Origin: CAWEYO01 sp963813315
Lineage (GTDB): Bacteria > Pseudomonadota > Alphaproteobacteria > Rhizobiales > Rhizobiaceae
Length of the DNA: 64,000 bases
Direction of reading: 5' to 3'
Assembly: GCA_963813315.1 (NCBI GenBank)
Contig: CAWEYO010000004.1
Coordinates: 143,397-207,396 of the forward strand
A program made the translations under genes and the position numbers. The notes under the pieces are model-generated. The model did not search any database, had not been told where the DNA came from, and saw only the letters and a list, made by a program, of their open reading frames with translations. Positions 51,978 to 60,366 of this stretch are shown piece by piece. How positions within the stretch are numbered: the stretch's first letter is position 1; every line of letters begins with the position of its first letter.

Positions 51978-52462
51978 CCCGACCGTTCACCCGCGGCATT
52001 TCGAAAACGACTGGCCGCAGTTTGTTTTTGAGAAGGTTCTCAATCGATAGAACATAAAGAGAACACGCATGGCCGATTGTCAAGTGCGTGTGCGATGCCG
52101 TCGGCGCCCCTCGGGGTCCAGGATGCCGGTAAGCTCAAGAAGCCCCATCGGCGAACTGTCGAAGTATTGCCTGTAATTCTAACTGCATGCTGCTCCAACG
52201 AAGCCCTTGGTCGCGAATTGACCGACTTGCACTTGGCGCGCGTGAATGACAGCTCTGCGCCGCAATCTCGGTCATTGCGCTGACCACGTCCGCATCCTGT
52301 AAGCGGCCATCGTTTATTGACGCCCTTGGGGCCGCTCAAGCAAGAAGCAGACTTCCCGAACTGACGCAAATAGGCGGCGGGCACTTAGAGGGTGGCAACG
52401 CGCAGTGACTTCGGCCGCCCAGGAGTCTATCGCATGCCTTCTGCCAGCACGAAGACCGCCGC
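51978..52462. other. dinB promoter region and intergenic DNA
   Basis: 485 bp with the SOS box; no supported gene. Frames here (52040-52384 on minus) have atypical composition. Confidence 0.5.
52050..52064 (-). promoter_or_regulatory. LexA/SOS box upstream of dinB
   Basis: GAAC-N7-GAAC (GAACATAAAGAGAAC), which on the dinB strand is the same GTTC-N7-GTTC as near ssb and uvrA. An additional GTTC half-site lies 11 bases away at 52035. Confidence 0.85.
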
Positions 52463-52816
52463 ATGCCCCGCTTTCTTGCCGTCTACACCATGAAGCCCGA
52501 AGACCTCGCCCGCTTTCGCAGCCTGCCTAAGCCCGAGCAGGATGCGATTGATGCCGTCGGCTTACAGCAGTGGGCGGACTGGGAGGAGAGAAATGCCGCA
52601 TTTTTTCCCGATCGCGGCGGCATGGTCGGTAGGACGACGCGCGTTACCAAGGACGGCATCGCCGACGCCGTGAACCCCTTCTGCGGCTACATTGTCGTCG
52701 AGGCCGATACCATCGATGCTGCCGCCCGCCTGTTCGAGGACCACCCGCATTTCACGGTCTTCCCGGGAGACGGCGTAGACATCATGCCCTTCCTCACCGG
52801 CCCTGCGCCGACTTGA
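52463..52816 (+). CDS. YCII-like ferredoxin-fold protein
   Basis: 117 residues. The beta-alpha-beta layout (RFLAVYTMKPEDLARFRSL; GYIVVEADTIDAAARLFEDH; HFTVFPGDGVDIMPFL) matches the YCII-related dimeric alpha/beta barrel. Function unknown in most members. Monocistronic. Confidence 0.65.
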   Translation: MPRFLAVYTMKPEDLARFRSLPKPEQDAIDAVGLQQWADWEERNAAFFPDRGGMVGRTTRVTKDGIADAVNPFCGYIVVEADTIDAAARLFEDHPHFTVFPGDGVDIMPFLTGPAPT

Positions 52817-52996
52817 ACATCCGCTAATCGCTTGCTGATTCCAGAAGCCGTCTCGCTATCGGCCCAAAGGCAGACGAGCATCAATGCGCCTCGTTGCTTA
52901 CCAACCGGCGGGGCCCTCACTAGCCGTCTTGCCGGTATCGGCGCAGCCGCCTAGTCTGTGCTAAGTCGCCGCCCGAACAGCCAAAGGAGTAGACCC

Positions 52997-53227
52997 GTGA
53001 GCGAGGTGACCGTGGCCGAGGCGACCGACAGCATCTATGCCTCGCTCCGGGCGAACAATGCCGATATCGACGCACATATCGCGACGCTCAGGGCAGCGTT
53101 GACACGAGAGGGGTTAGAACAGGCGGTGTTCGATCCGACCAAGTTGGCGCAGAACAACCGTTCGGGCCGCAAGCTTATGCAGGCTTATTTTCGGCAGCGC
53201 GGCGTGAGCGTGAGGTTTTCGGCCTAG
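52997..53227 (+). CDS. Small conserved hypothetical protein
   Basis: 76 residues from GTG 52997 with a strong AAAGGAG 8 bases upstream. Helical N-terminal half (DSIYASLRANNADIDAHIAT) and a basic C-terminus (KLAQNNRSGRKLMQAYFRQR). No family recognised, but the ribosome binding site is excellent. Confidence 0.6.
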   Translation: MSEVTVAEATDSIYASLRANNADIDAHIATLRAALTREGLEQAVFDPTKLAQNNRSGRKLMQAYFRQRGVSVRFSA

Positions 53228-53536
53228 TTTTGGCCTGGTAGAGCCGCACGCTGGTTGGGGGCGCGGTTGCGCCAAACATGGACGCACGGCACCGCCGCGA
53301 GAATGTCCCGACTCAAGTCACTGCGGACACTTTGGATTTTTGCGAAGTTCCAGATTTGTGAATGCGTTTCTGGTTAACCGAGCTGCCTTAGCTCATCGAC
53401 CCAGTTTTGCAGGAACCTTTCGATGTCCTGCTCAGTATGCTGAAATGAATGCCGCGCTGCTTAAGCCAGTCCGCATCGAGGATTGTACTGCGGTAACGCT
53501 CCCCGGCGCCGCGAAGCAGACCATTAGGAGAGCGAC
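53228..53536. other. Intergenic region, no gene seen
   Basis: 309 bp holding the promoter of the lytic transglycosylase gene; nothing else recognised. Confidence 0.5.
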
Positions 53537-54334
53537 ATGGCATTCTTTGCTAAAGGAAAGTTGATTGCTGCGGCCATCGCCGTCGCCTCATGCCTTCTGA
53601 CGTGCGTTGCTCAGGCCGCCTCATGCGGCAACAGCGCTGCCGGGTTTGAACAGTGGAAAGTGGAGTTTGCCGAGACGGCAAAGGCCGCCGGCGTCAAGAG
53701 GAAGGGTCTTGCAGCGCTTGCCGGCGCGAAATACGCCGCAGGGACCATCCGGGCCGACCGCGCCGCCAAGAAGGCTTTCAGCGGCTCGGTCGACGCCTTT
53801 ATGAGACGACGCGGTGGGTCCGCGATTATTTCCAAGGGCCGTTCGCTCAAGAAGGCGAACGCAGCACTCTTCGACAAGATCGAGCGTAACTACGGCGTGC
53901 CCTCCGGGGTGCTGCTCGCCATCTGGGGCATGGAGACCGGCTTCGGCGCCTCCATGGGCAAGCAGAACACTGTTTCGGCAATCGTGACCCTCGCCTACGA
54001 TTGCCGCCGCCCGCAATTCTTCGCGCCGCATGCCATCGCGGCGCTCAAGCTGGTCGACAGCGGCGCGCTGAGTGCCGGCTCGGTCGGCGCCATGCACGGC
54101 GAGATCGGCCAAACCGGGTTCCTGCCCGGGAACGTCCTGAAATACGGCGTCGGCAGCAGGAACCTGCGCGACAAGAGTACCGCGCTGATGTCCACGGCCA
54201 ACTTCCTTAGGGCGCACGGCTGGCGGGCCGGCGGGGGCTATCAGGGCAACATGGGCGCCATCGCTGGCTGGAACTCCGCGAGTGTCTATCAGCAGGCGAT
54301 CGCCCGCATCGGCGCGGCGATCGACGGCAATTAG
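53537..54334 (+). CDS. Periplasmic lytic murein transglycosylase, MltB-like
   Basis: 265 residues. Signal peptide 1-28 (LIAAAIAVASCLLTCVAQA). The SLT_2/MltB-type domain carries the catalytic Glu133 in IWGMETGFGAS, followed by TLAYDCRRPQFF and GAMHGEIGQTGFLPGNVLKY. It cleaves peptidoglycan with 1,6-anhydromuramyl formation. The lipobox is absent, so it is soluble in the periplasm. AGGAG upstream of ATG 53537. Confidence 0.9.
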   Translation: MAFFAKGKLIAAAIAVASCLLTCVAQAASCGNSAAGFEQWKVEFAETAKAAGVKRKGLAALAGAKYAAGTIRADRAAKKAFSGSVDAFMRRRGGSAIISKGRSLKKANAALFDKIERNYGVPSGVLLAIWGMETGFGASMGKQNTVSAIVTLAYDCRRPQFFAPHAIAALKLVDSGALSAGSVGAMHGEIGQTGFLPGNVLKYGVGSRNLRDKSTALMSTANFLRAHGWRAGGGYQGNMGAIAGWNSASVYQQAIARIGAAIDGN

Positions 54335-54615
54335 ACTAGTTAGGCCTGCGTTCCAGCTAAAAAGCCGCCATTCGTCGCCGTGATCTGAACGTCTGCTTTC
54401 ACCAGGTTGTCGCCAGAAACTGCCGGTCCGCTGTCGGCTCCAAGACTGCCGGACCGCAATGCGCCTCTATGCTGTCGTACAGATCAAGATAGCGGCCGCC
54501 TGAAAACAGACATCGTGTGTGGCCAAGCTCTGACCTGCGCGATCAAGCGCAGTTCGATCTGCACCCCGCATCGGCCATCGCCAACTGGCGCGCGCGGCAC
54601 CGAGCGGCCAAGGGC

Positions 54616-55095
54616 TCAGCTGTCCAGCCAGGCGGCGAGGCCGTCCAGCGTCTGCATCCCGTATTCCACCGCGCCGAAGCCGATGACCACCTGACGCCGC
54701 TCGCGACTGGGGTGGAGCTGGCGCATGGTCAGCACCGTCTTGCCGTCGGTCTGCTCATCGAACGTCACCGTGACGCGGAAACGGTCGGGGTCGTCGGGAT
54801 CGGGCGTGCCATAGTCCATCACGATCCGCTCGTTCGCCACGATCTCCAGAAAGCGCATGAGGTTCGGGAAGCGCTGCTCCTGGCCCTCGAACACACCCAC
54901 CATGTCGAACCGCCAGATCCCGCCCTCGCGAATATCGGCCTCGTGGTTCTCGATGCTGAGGCCGGCCGGGCCGTACCATTCGGCCAGCGCCTTGGGGTCC
55001 ATCCAGGCGGCAAAGACCTTGTCGCGTGGGTGGTTGAGCAGCTTCACCAGCACGATCTCGCGATCGAGCGACCAGGTCTCAAACAGCTTTGCCAT
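54616..55095 (-). CDS. SRPBCC/AHSA1 domain protein
   Basis: About 159 residues from ATG 55095 (alternatives 55104 and 55107). Bet v1-like pattern: REIVLVKLLNHPRDKVFAAW, PKALAEWYGPAGLSIENHEA, VMDYGTPDPDDPDRF, and a C-terminal helix EYGMQTLDGLAAWLD. It overlaps the ArsR gene by about 17 bp and is translationally coupled to it. Such ArsR-SRPBCC pairs are common; the hydrophobic ligand is unknown. Confidence 0.85.
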   Translation of the reverse strand: MAKLFETWSLDREIVLVKLLNHPRDKVFAAWMDPKALAEWYGPAGLSIENHEADIREGGIWRFDMVGVFEGQEQRFPNLMRFLEIVANERIVMDYGTPDPDDPDRFRVTVTFDEQTDGKTVLTMRQLHPSRERRQVVIGFGAVEYGMQTLDGLAAWLDS

Positions 55096-55435
55096 GTCCT
55101 TCATCATCCTCTTCCGTCTTGTCCAAGTAGACTTCCAGCCGATCCAACCGCTCGGCCCAGCGCCGGCGCTCCGCTTCCATCCAGTCCGCCGCCTCGTCGA
55201 AGCGCGCCGGCACCAGCCGGCACCAGCGGCTGCGCCCACGCTTTTCGCTGACGATCAGCCCGCAATCTTCCAGCACCTTGAGATGCTGGGCGAAGGAGGG
55301 CAGCGCCATGTCGAAAGGCTCGGCCAGGGCGCTGACCGGCACCTCGCCCTCGGCCAGCCGCGACACCACCGCGCGGCGGGTCGGATCGCTGAGAGCGTGA
55401 AAGGCGAGGTCGAGGGGGGTCGAATGGTAAGGCAT
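55079..55435 (-). CDS. ArsR-family transcriptional regulator
   Basis: 118 residues. The winged HTH is clear: FHALSDPTRRAVVSRLAEGE, then recognition helix PSFAQHLKVLEDCGLI and wing VSEKRGRSRW. No metal-binding Cys are present, so it likely senses a small organic molecule or works with its SRPBCC partner. Two matching palindromes at its own promoter indicate autoregulation; one overlaps the start codon. Confidence 0.9.
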   Translation of the reverse strand: MPYHSTPLDLAFHALSDPTRRAVVSRLAEGEVPVSALAEPFDMALPSFAQHLKVLEDCGLIVSEKRGRSRWCRLVPARFDEAADWMEAERRRWAERLDRLEVYLDKTEEDDEGHGKAV

Positions 55436-55443
55436 ATGCCTTA
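55428..55443. promoter_or_regulatory. ArsR operator 1
   Basis: Perfect palindrome TAAGGCATATGCCTTA covering the ArsR start codon (CAT at 55433-55435). Confidence 0.75.
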
Positions 55444-55475
55444 GTAAAGTGAGTAGCGGCTTCGGTCAAGGAGAT

Positions 55476-55491
55476 TAAGGCACTTGCCTTA
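55476..55491. promoter_or_regulatory. ArsR operator 2
   Basis: TAAGGCACTTGCCTTA, the same half-sites with a two-base change in the centre, 48 bp upstream of operator 1. The spacing suggests cooperative binding across the promoter. Confidence 0.7.
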
Positions 55492-55596
55492 GTATTCACC
55501 GACAAGCCGCCTACAGACCGGCAGCTCTGGCGCACAACCGGTTGCATATGGCGCCAAGTCCCGTCATCACTGTCGCTTCTCGAAGGAGCGACGATC

Positions 55597-56583
55597 ATGG
55601 CACTCGACGTCCTTTTCATCGGCGGCACCGGGCAGATCTCGCTGCCCTGCGTGGAACTCGCCGTGAAGGCCGGTCACAAGGTGTCGGTCTTCAACCGCGG
55701 CATCCGCGACGAGAAGCTACCTAGAAAGGTCAAGGTCATCGCCGGTGATATGAAGGACGAGAAGGCCTACCGCAGACTCGGCAGGACAAGGTGGGACGTC
55801 GTCTGCCAGTTCATGGTGTTCAGGCCCGAGCAGATGCAGCTCGACATAGACACCTTCACCGGCAGCGTCGGTCAGTACGTCTTCATCTCGTCGGCCTCGG
55901 TCTACGAGAAGCCGGCTCGCCACTATGTCATCACCGAGAAGACGCCAGCGGTGAATCCATACTGGCCCTACAGCCAAGACAAGATCGCGTGCGAGGAGTT
56001 GCTCAGAAAGCAGAAGAAGCTACCCTGGACGATCGTGCGCCCGAGCCACACCGTGCGCTCCGGGCTTCCGACGATGATGAACGAGGGCGACATGGTTGCC
56101 CACCGCATGCTCGCCGGCAAGCCCGTGATCATCTGCGGCGACGGCACGAATCCGTGGACGCTCACGCGATCCGAGGACCTCGCGGCCCCCTTCACCAACC
56201 TCCTCGGCAACAGCAAGGCGCTCGGCGAGGTCTTCCACATCACCGGTGACAAGGGCTTCACCTGGAACGATATCTACCATGCGATCGCCAAGGGCCTCGG
56301 CGTCGAGGTGAAGATCGTCCACGTGCCCACCGACACACTTGTGCGCTACCGCCGCGACTGGGAAGGTCCGTTGGTCGGCGACAAGACCTGGACCGCACTG
56401 TTCGACAACAGCAAAGTCAAGCGTGTCGCCGGCAAATTCACTTGCGCGGAGGACCTCGACATTATCCTCGCCGAGCCGGTGAGGTATTTGAAGAAGCGCC
56501 TCGCCGGCAACAATCCCGAGCCGCACGAACTCGACCCGCTCTACGACAGGATCTGTGCCGAGCAATCCTCGCTCGGCGCGTGA
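55597..56583 (+). CDS. NAD-dependent epimerase/dehydratase (extended SDR)
   Basis: 328 residues. N-terminal Rossmann motif VLFIGGTGQISLPCV (GGTGxI), catalytic YSQDK in YWPYSQDKIACEEL, and ISSASVYEK providing the Ser. Domain resembles plastid CSP41/isoflavone reductase-like SDRs. Acts on a nucleotide sugar or similar; substrate not inferable. It is divergent from the ArsR gene, whose second operator lies 105 bp upstream of this start. Confidence 0.82.
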   Translation: MALDVLFIGGTGQISLPCVELAVKAGHKVSVFNRGIRDEKLPRKVKVIAGDMKDEKAYRRLGRTRWDVVCQFMVFRPEQMQLDIDTFTGSVGQYVFISSASVYEKPARHYVITEKTPAVNPYWPYSQDKIACEELLRKQKKLPWTIVRPSHTVRSGLPTMMNEGDMVAHRMLAGKPVIICGDGTNPWTLTRSEDLAAPFTNLLGNSKALGEVFHITGDKGFTWNDIYHAIAKGLGVEVKIVHVPTDTLVRYRRDWEGPLVGDKTWTALFDNSKVKRVAGKFTCAEDLDIILAEPVRYLKKRLAGNNPEPHELDPLYDRICAEQSSLGA

Positions 56584-56599
56584 GCCTCGCGACATCCTT

Positions 56600-56760
56600 A
56601 GATTCGCGTCTTTGAGAGACTGGGAGGGTAGCGGGCGTCGCCGGATCCAGCCAAGCGTCATAGGCCGCGTCGTCGAGGATCACCGGCTGGCGATCGTGCA
56701 GCTGCTTCATCGGCTCGCCGGCCGGCATGGTGATGATCGTGCAGCTGGTGAATGTAGGCG
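56600..56760 (-). pseudogene. Remnant of an SRAP/YedK (HMCES-type) gene
   Basis: The minus frame reads FTSCTIITMPAGEPMKQLHD, RQPVILDDAAYDAWLDPATP, which matches the SRAP C-terminal segment (LHDRMPVIL...YxxWLDP). It has the conserved His. The N-terminal catalytic Cys2 half is missing. Confidence 0.55.
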
Positions 56761-57124
56761 CAAACTAAGCCCGCTCTTGCTAGGGGCCGTGCTCGTACGC
56801 CGGCCTTGCCGTCACAATTGGGTAAGCGGGAACGGTGAATCGGATTCTGCGGGTAGAATGGGCTCGTTCTCGATCGCCACGAGTTACTGCGGCCGAGGCG
56901 ATTGCCCCGCTTAGTCTTGAGACGCTCCCCGACGCTGGAACGGAAGCCCAGCCCCTCGATGACGCCCACTCATCGTTCCTTTCTCAAGCCACAGGCTGTC
57001 CCTGTCTCCGTCATGGGGAACGTAGTGGTCGCCGAAGGTGACGTCGTGCTCGCGTGACTACTCCCTCGGCCGGGGCACGTAGTGGCCGATGAACGTCGCG
57101 CTGCAGTCACTATCAGCGGCCTAG

Positions 57125-57220
57125 TGACGAGGCTTTTGAGCGAGATTCTGATTTCAGGACGTCGCGCGTGTCGCGGCCAATGCGGTCCAGGCGAGTGACG
57201 ATCAGCTCATCGCCTAGACC
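57125..57220 (-). pseudogene. Remnant of a serine recombinase (resolvase/invertase)
   Basis: The minus frame reads GLGDELIVTRLDRIGRDTRD, matching the D-x-LxVxRLDRLxRxxxD segment of Tn3-type resolvases. Only this fragment remains. It suggests mobile element scars upstream of the nitrile hydratase operon. Confidence 0.55.
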
Positions 57221-57420
57221 ACCGCCCGTCCTTCAACCACGCGGTCGCTCCATTAGGGGTCGGCGATCCCCTCGAAGTCACGACCGGCTGGCACTCGAAC
57301 GTCAGCTTTCCGCACGATCGACCCGAAAGCTGACAGACTGCTTCCGGCCCCAAAGAAGACGCTAGCGGCGGGAGCCAAGGATAACCGTTCCTGGCGCGAG
57401 GGCGCACTCAAACCGCGGGA

Positions 57421-57825
57421 CTAGTGAGCGTGGTCGTGGTCATCATGGTCGTCGGGCTCGTGATCGACAGGACCAGCGGCCGCAGCGAGAGTTACGGGCT
57501 GGCCATGCGGCGTGTTGAGGTATGCCCGCCGCCAAGCTTCCACGCGGTCGACAAGCGATCCGCCAGTCTCCGGCGACTTCTCGCCAACCAAGCGCTCCAG
57601 AGCAGTGAGCGCCGCCCGATAGTAAGTATCCTCGGTGTCCGGTTCTCCCGATGTGGCGAGGCGAATTTCGGCGCCGAGGGTTTCCGCCCATTCAACGGCG
57701 GAGAACATTCCGTTTCGCATCAGAGCATTGGCGATGCCTAGGACCTCTGCGTGCCACGGTACGGCAAATACCGGCGCGTCCGGCGACGGTTCACGCGGCA
57801 GTAGCGCTGACTCAGGCGCTCTCAA
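57421..57825 (-). CDS. Nitrile hydratase accessory protein (P14K/activator type)
   Basis: 134 residues from a TTG at 57825 with GGGAG upstream; it overlaps the end of the beta gene by 14 bp. APVFAVPWHAEVLGIANALM, RNGMFSAVEWAETLGAEI and DTYYRAALTALERLVGEK match cobalt-type NHase self-subunit swapping chaperones. The C-terminus is His/Asp-rich (DHEPDDHDDHDHAH), a plausible cobalt-binding tail not present in all homologues. It delivers cobalt to the alpha subunit. Confidence 0.87.
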   Translation of the reverse strand: MRAPESALLPREPSPDAPVFAVPWHAEVLGIANALMRNGMFSAVEWAETLGAEIRLATSGEPDTEDTYYRAALTALERLVGEKSPETGGSLVDRVEAWRRAYLNTPHGQPVTLAAAAGPVDHEPDDHDDHDHAH

Positions 57826-58471
57826 GATAGCTCTCCCAGAGATCGAGGTAGACCCGGTCCTTGCGGCCCGCCGCTTCAGGCCAAAGTTCTGCGGCGAGAA
57901 ATGACACCGTGTAGAGCGGCTCGGCGGGTCCGTCGCCAGCCATGTTGGTGTCGGGAAGGATATGACAGCCGTGGAACATCTCGATTTGCCCGTCGCGGCC
58001 ACGCGCATACTGCGGCAGCCGAGTGTGTCCGAGGGAGCCGGACGCCATAGTCCGCACCCTGTCGCCACGGGCGAACGCTGGACGCATATCCAACTCTCGG
58101 TCGTAGCGGCTCATGACCCTCGTGGCCTCCGCCACCTGTTCGGGCGGCATGGGCGGAGGCATCCCGTGAATGGGCCTTGCCGACTTGCCGGTCGCGAGTT
58201 CCTCGACGGTCACGGCGCCGGCGTCAACCAGCATCGTGGCGTAAGCTTCGAGCCACTGGTCATAGTAGCGACGGGTCAGATAGTCGGCGGGATCGATGCA
58301 CTCTCGGACGTGGCGGAACAAGTCGATACTGAACGTCGCCGGCCGGGTGTAGGCGCGGACGATACCGAAGAGGCGCGCCTCCCAAGCTGAATGAAACGGT
58401 TGGGGCGGCTCGTTGACGTCAATAGGCCCATGGCCCTGTCTGCCGCCAAGGTCGTGGATGCCGTCCATCAC
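57812..58471 (-). CDS. nthB: Nitrile hydratase subunit beta
   Basis: 219 residues. It opens with the diagnostic MDGIHDLGGRQGHGPI. RVRTM...GHTRLPQYARGRDGQIE is the conserved beta-subunit barrel core. It pairs with alpha to hydrate nitriles to amides. It overlaps alpha by 4 bp (ATGA) and the accessory gene by 14 bp: a tight alpha-beta-activator operon. Confidence 0.95.
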   Translation of the reverse strand: MMDGIHDLGGRQGHGPIDVNEPPQPFHSAWEARLFGIVRAYTRPATFSIDLFRHVRECIDPADYLTRRYYDQWLEAYATMLVDAGAVTVEELATGKSARPIHGMPPPMPPEQVAEATRVMSRYDRELDMRPAFARGDRVRTMASGSLGHTRLPQYARGRDGQIEMFHGCHILPDTNMAGDGPAEPLYTVSFLAAELWPEAAGRKDRVYLDLWESYLESA

Positions 58472-59115
58472 CCTGCCTCGAGGCGTCGCCCGAGGTCACG
58501 CTCGGTGCCGATCATGGAGTCACGAGTGACGAGGTCGGCGAGACGAGCGATGTCCCAGTCCTCGGTGCCGGCGGGCCGCTCGGGCAGTACGAGGTAGCGG
58601 ACTTCGGCCGTCGAGTCCCAGACACGAACCTCCAGGTCGTCGGAAATGACTTCTCCGAACTCGGCGATCACACCGCGCGGGTCGCGCACCGCACGTGAAC
58701 GGTAGGCGGCAGTCTTATACCAGTTGGGCGGGATGCCGAGGACAGCATGCGGATAACACGAGCACAGCGTGCAGACGACGAGGTTGTGAACCGCCGGAGT
58801 GTTTTCAACGACCCTGAGGTGGCCGCCGGCCCAGCCCTCAAAGCCAATCTCGGTAATCACTGCGGTTCCATCGGCGAGGAGCCTGTCGCGGAAGGGTGGA
58901 TCGGTCCAGGCCCGTGCGACAACCTCTGCGCCACGCTTGGGCCCGATCTCCTCAGTGTAGACCTCGATCCAGGCATCGACGGTCCTGGGATCAAGCAGTC
59001 CCTTCTCGACAAGGAGGCTTTCGAGCGCCTTCACCCGCAGCGCTGGCTCAGATGGGAGATGGCTGTGTAACTCTCGATGAATCGCAGCGAGCCTGTTGGT
59101 ATGATTCTCCGACAT
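58468..59115 (-). CDS. nthA: Nitrile hydratase subunit alpha, cobalt type
   Basis: 215 residues from ATG 59115, with GGAGG 5 bases upstream. The metal claw is C115-T-L-C118-S-C120 (VVCTLCSCYP); Thr at the second position marks the cobalt type. Cys118 and Cys120 are oxidised in the mature enzyme. First gene of the operon. No amidase or aldoxime dehydratase gene follows, so the amide product would need an unlinked enzyme. Confidence 0.96.
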   Translation of the reverse strand: MSENHTNRLAAIHRELHSHLPSEPALRVKALESLLVEKGLLDPRTVDAWIEVYTEEIGPKRGAEVVARAWTDPPFRDRLLADGTAVITEIGFEGWAGGHLRVVENTPAVHNLVVCTLCSCYPHAVLGIPPNWYKTAAYRSRAVRDPRGVIAEFGEVISDDLEVRVWDSTAEVRYLVLPERPAGTEDWDIARLADLVTRDSMIGTERDLGRRLEAG

Positions 59116-59434
59116 CACGACCTCCGTTGATGCTCGGTGATAGCTAATGTGTGACCGAAACTGAAATGGCGTCAATCCTCCCGAACCCAATGGCCGCCTC
59201 AGACCGGGGATGTCCGGGGGGCGGTGCGGGACGCAAGGCTGACCTTGGGGAGGAATGATCTCGGCCGTCCGGTCAGTTTACCTCCTAGTGCGTGCATTTC
59301 CACGCAGGTCTGGAGATGACCGACTTCGGCCGTGCACGTTGTCAATTGAACGACCGATCAAGGCGCACTGCCGTCGATCCCGCCGAAATGAATGTCCGCC
59401 TATGCCGCGACCGGGCAGTTGTCACTTTGACGGT
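59116..59434. other. Promoter region of the nitrile hydratase operon
   Basis: 319 bp, no gene. Presumably holds the operon promoter and the 3' end region of the DUF2161 gene. Confidence 0.5.
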
Positions 59435-60091
59435 TCATTGCCATTGCGGCCAGCGCCTCAAGGCTTCGCGGCCGGTATCGGTCAGGTCGTAGACGCCCCG
59501 ATCGAGCCGGACGAACCAGCCATACACATTGTTGAGCAACATTCTGGGTGCGTTGGGCCTCAGCGCCTTCAGGTCGCGCGGCCGTTTGGGGCCATCGGCG
59601 AGCGCCGCGGCACAGGATAGGGCCTCTTGCCGATAAGCTGTCATGATTGGTCTGCGCGAACCGCCGCCGACGGCTGGATCGCCCTGCCGGCGCCGATGCT
59701 CCTCGATCAATCGTGAACGCCGTCGGGGATCTCGGCGCGGCGCCAATGCCGTCGGGTTGAGCAGGATCTGAACCTCGCCGCCAGGGAGAATGCCGAGCAG
59801 ACCGAAACCAAGGCGCCGGCAAAGGTTCCGAAACCGCCTGTCGCTTTCGCGGCCCTTGCCACGGGCCGATATCGCGGCGGCGAGCCAAACCTCGTCGCTG
59901 ACCGCCATGCGGTCGACACCTTGCAGCACAAGTTCCAGATTGAACCGCAGTTTCAGCTCGCAGATGACGACGATGGGCGGCAAGTCGCCGCTGAGCGCCA
60001 GCAGATCGCAGCCGCCGATCTCGCCCTTCACGACAAAGTTCAGGCCTTCGAGAAAGCTTTTGACCGGGCTGTACAGAGAGGTTTCGAGCAT
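59435..60091 (-). CDS. DUF2161 family protein (PD-(D/E)XK-like)
   Basis: 218 residues. Starts LETSLYSPVKSFLEGLNFVV followed by KGEIGGCDLLALSGDLPPIV and VICELKLRFNLELVLQGVDR: the DxxA...ExK arrangement (D29 and E46-K48) matches a PD-(D/E)XK nuclease-type core. A winged-helix-like C-terminus follows (RPRDLKALRPNAPRMLLNNV). Annotated elsewhere as a phosphodiesterase-like domain; function not established. Monocistronic. Confidence 0.82.
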   Translation of the reverse strand: MLETSLYSPVKSFLEGLNFVVKGEIGGCDLLALSGDLPPIVVICELKLRFNLELVLQGVDRMAVSDEVWLAAAISARGKGRESDRRFRNLCRRLGFGLLGILPGGEVQILLNPTALAPRRDPRRRSRLIEEHRRRQGDPAVGGGSRRPIMTAYRQEALSCAAALADGPKRPRDLKALRPNAPRMLLNNVYGWFVRLDRGVYDLTDTGREALRRWPQWQ

Positions 60092-60366
60092 ATCTCCTCT
60101 GCGGGCCGCGAATTGATCCGCGACGCGGCTCCTCTCACATGCTCGCTGTTTCGGGTTGAGCGGCGGTAAACCGGAAGCCGGGTTTTCGTTGCGAAGGTGC
60201 CGGGCACGGTCTACCGCTGTGATCCCTTGGCGGCTGAGTCGCTCTTGGACTTGACCCCAGCCATGACGGACCTGCCAGCGAAGCGCCTAGATGTCCGAGC
60301 GGCAAGGAAAAGCCGACTTTCGAACGCGGCAGTGAAACTCACTCGGAACCACCCGGCTGCGCCGGC

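Larger units (their letters stand above)
56584..57420. other. Degenerate region with two gene remnants
   Basis: 837 bp. It contains an SRAP (YedK) remnant and a serine-recombinase remnant, listed separately. No intact gene. Transition between the epimerase and the nitrile hydratase operon. Confidence 0.6.
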
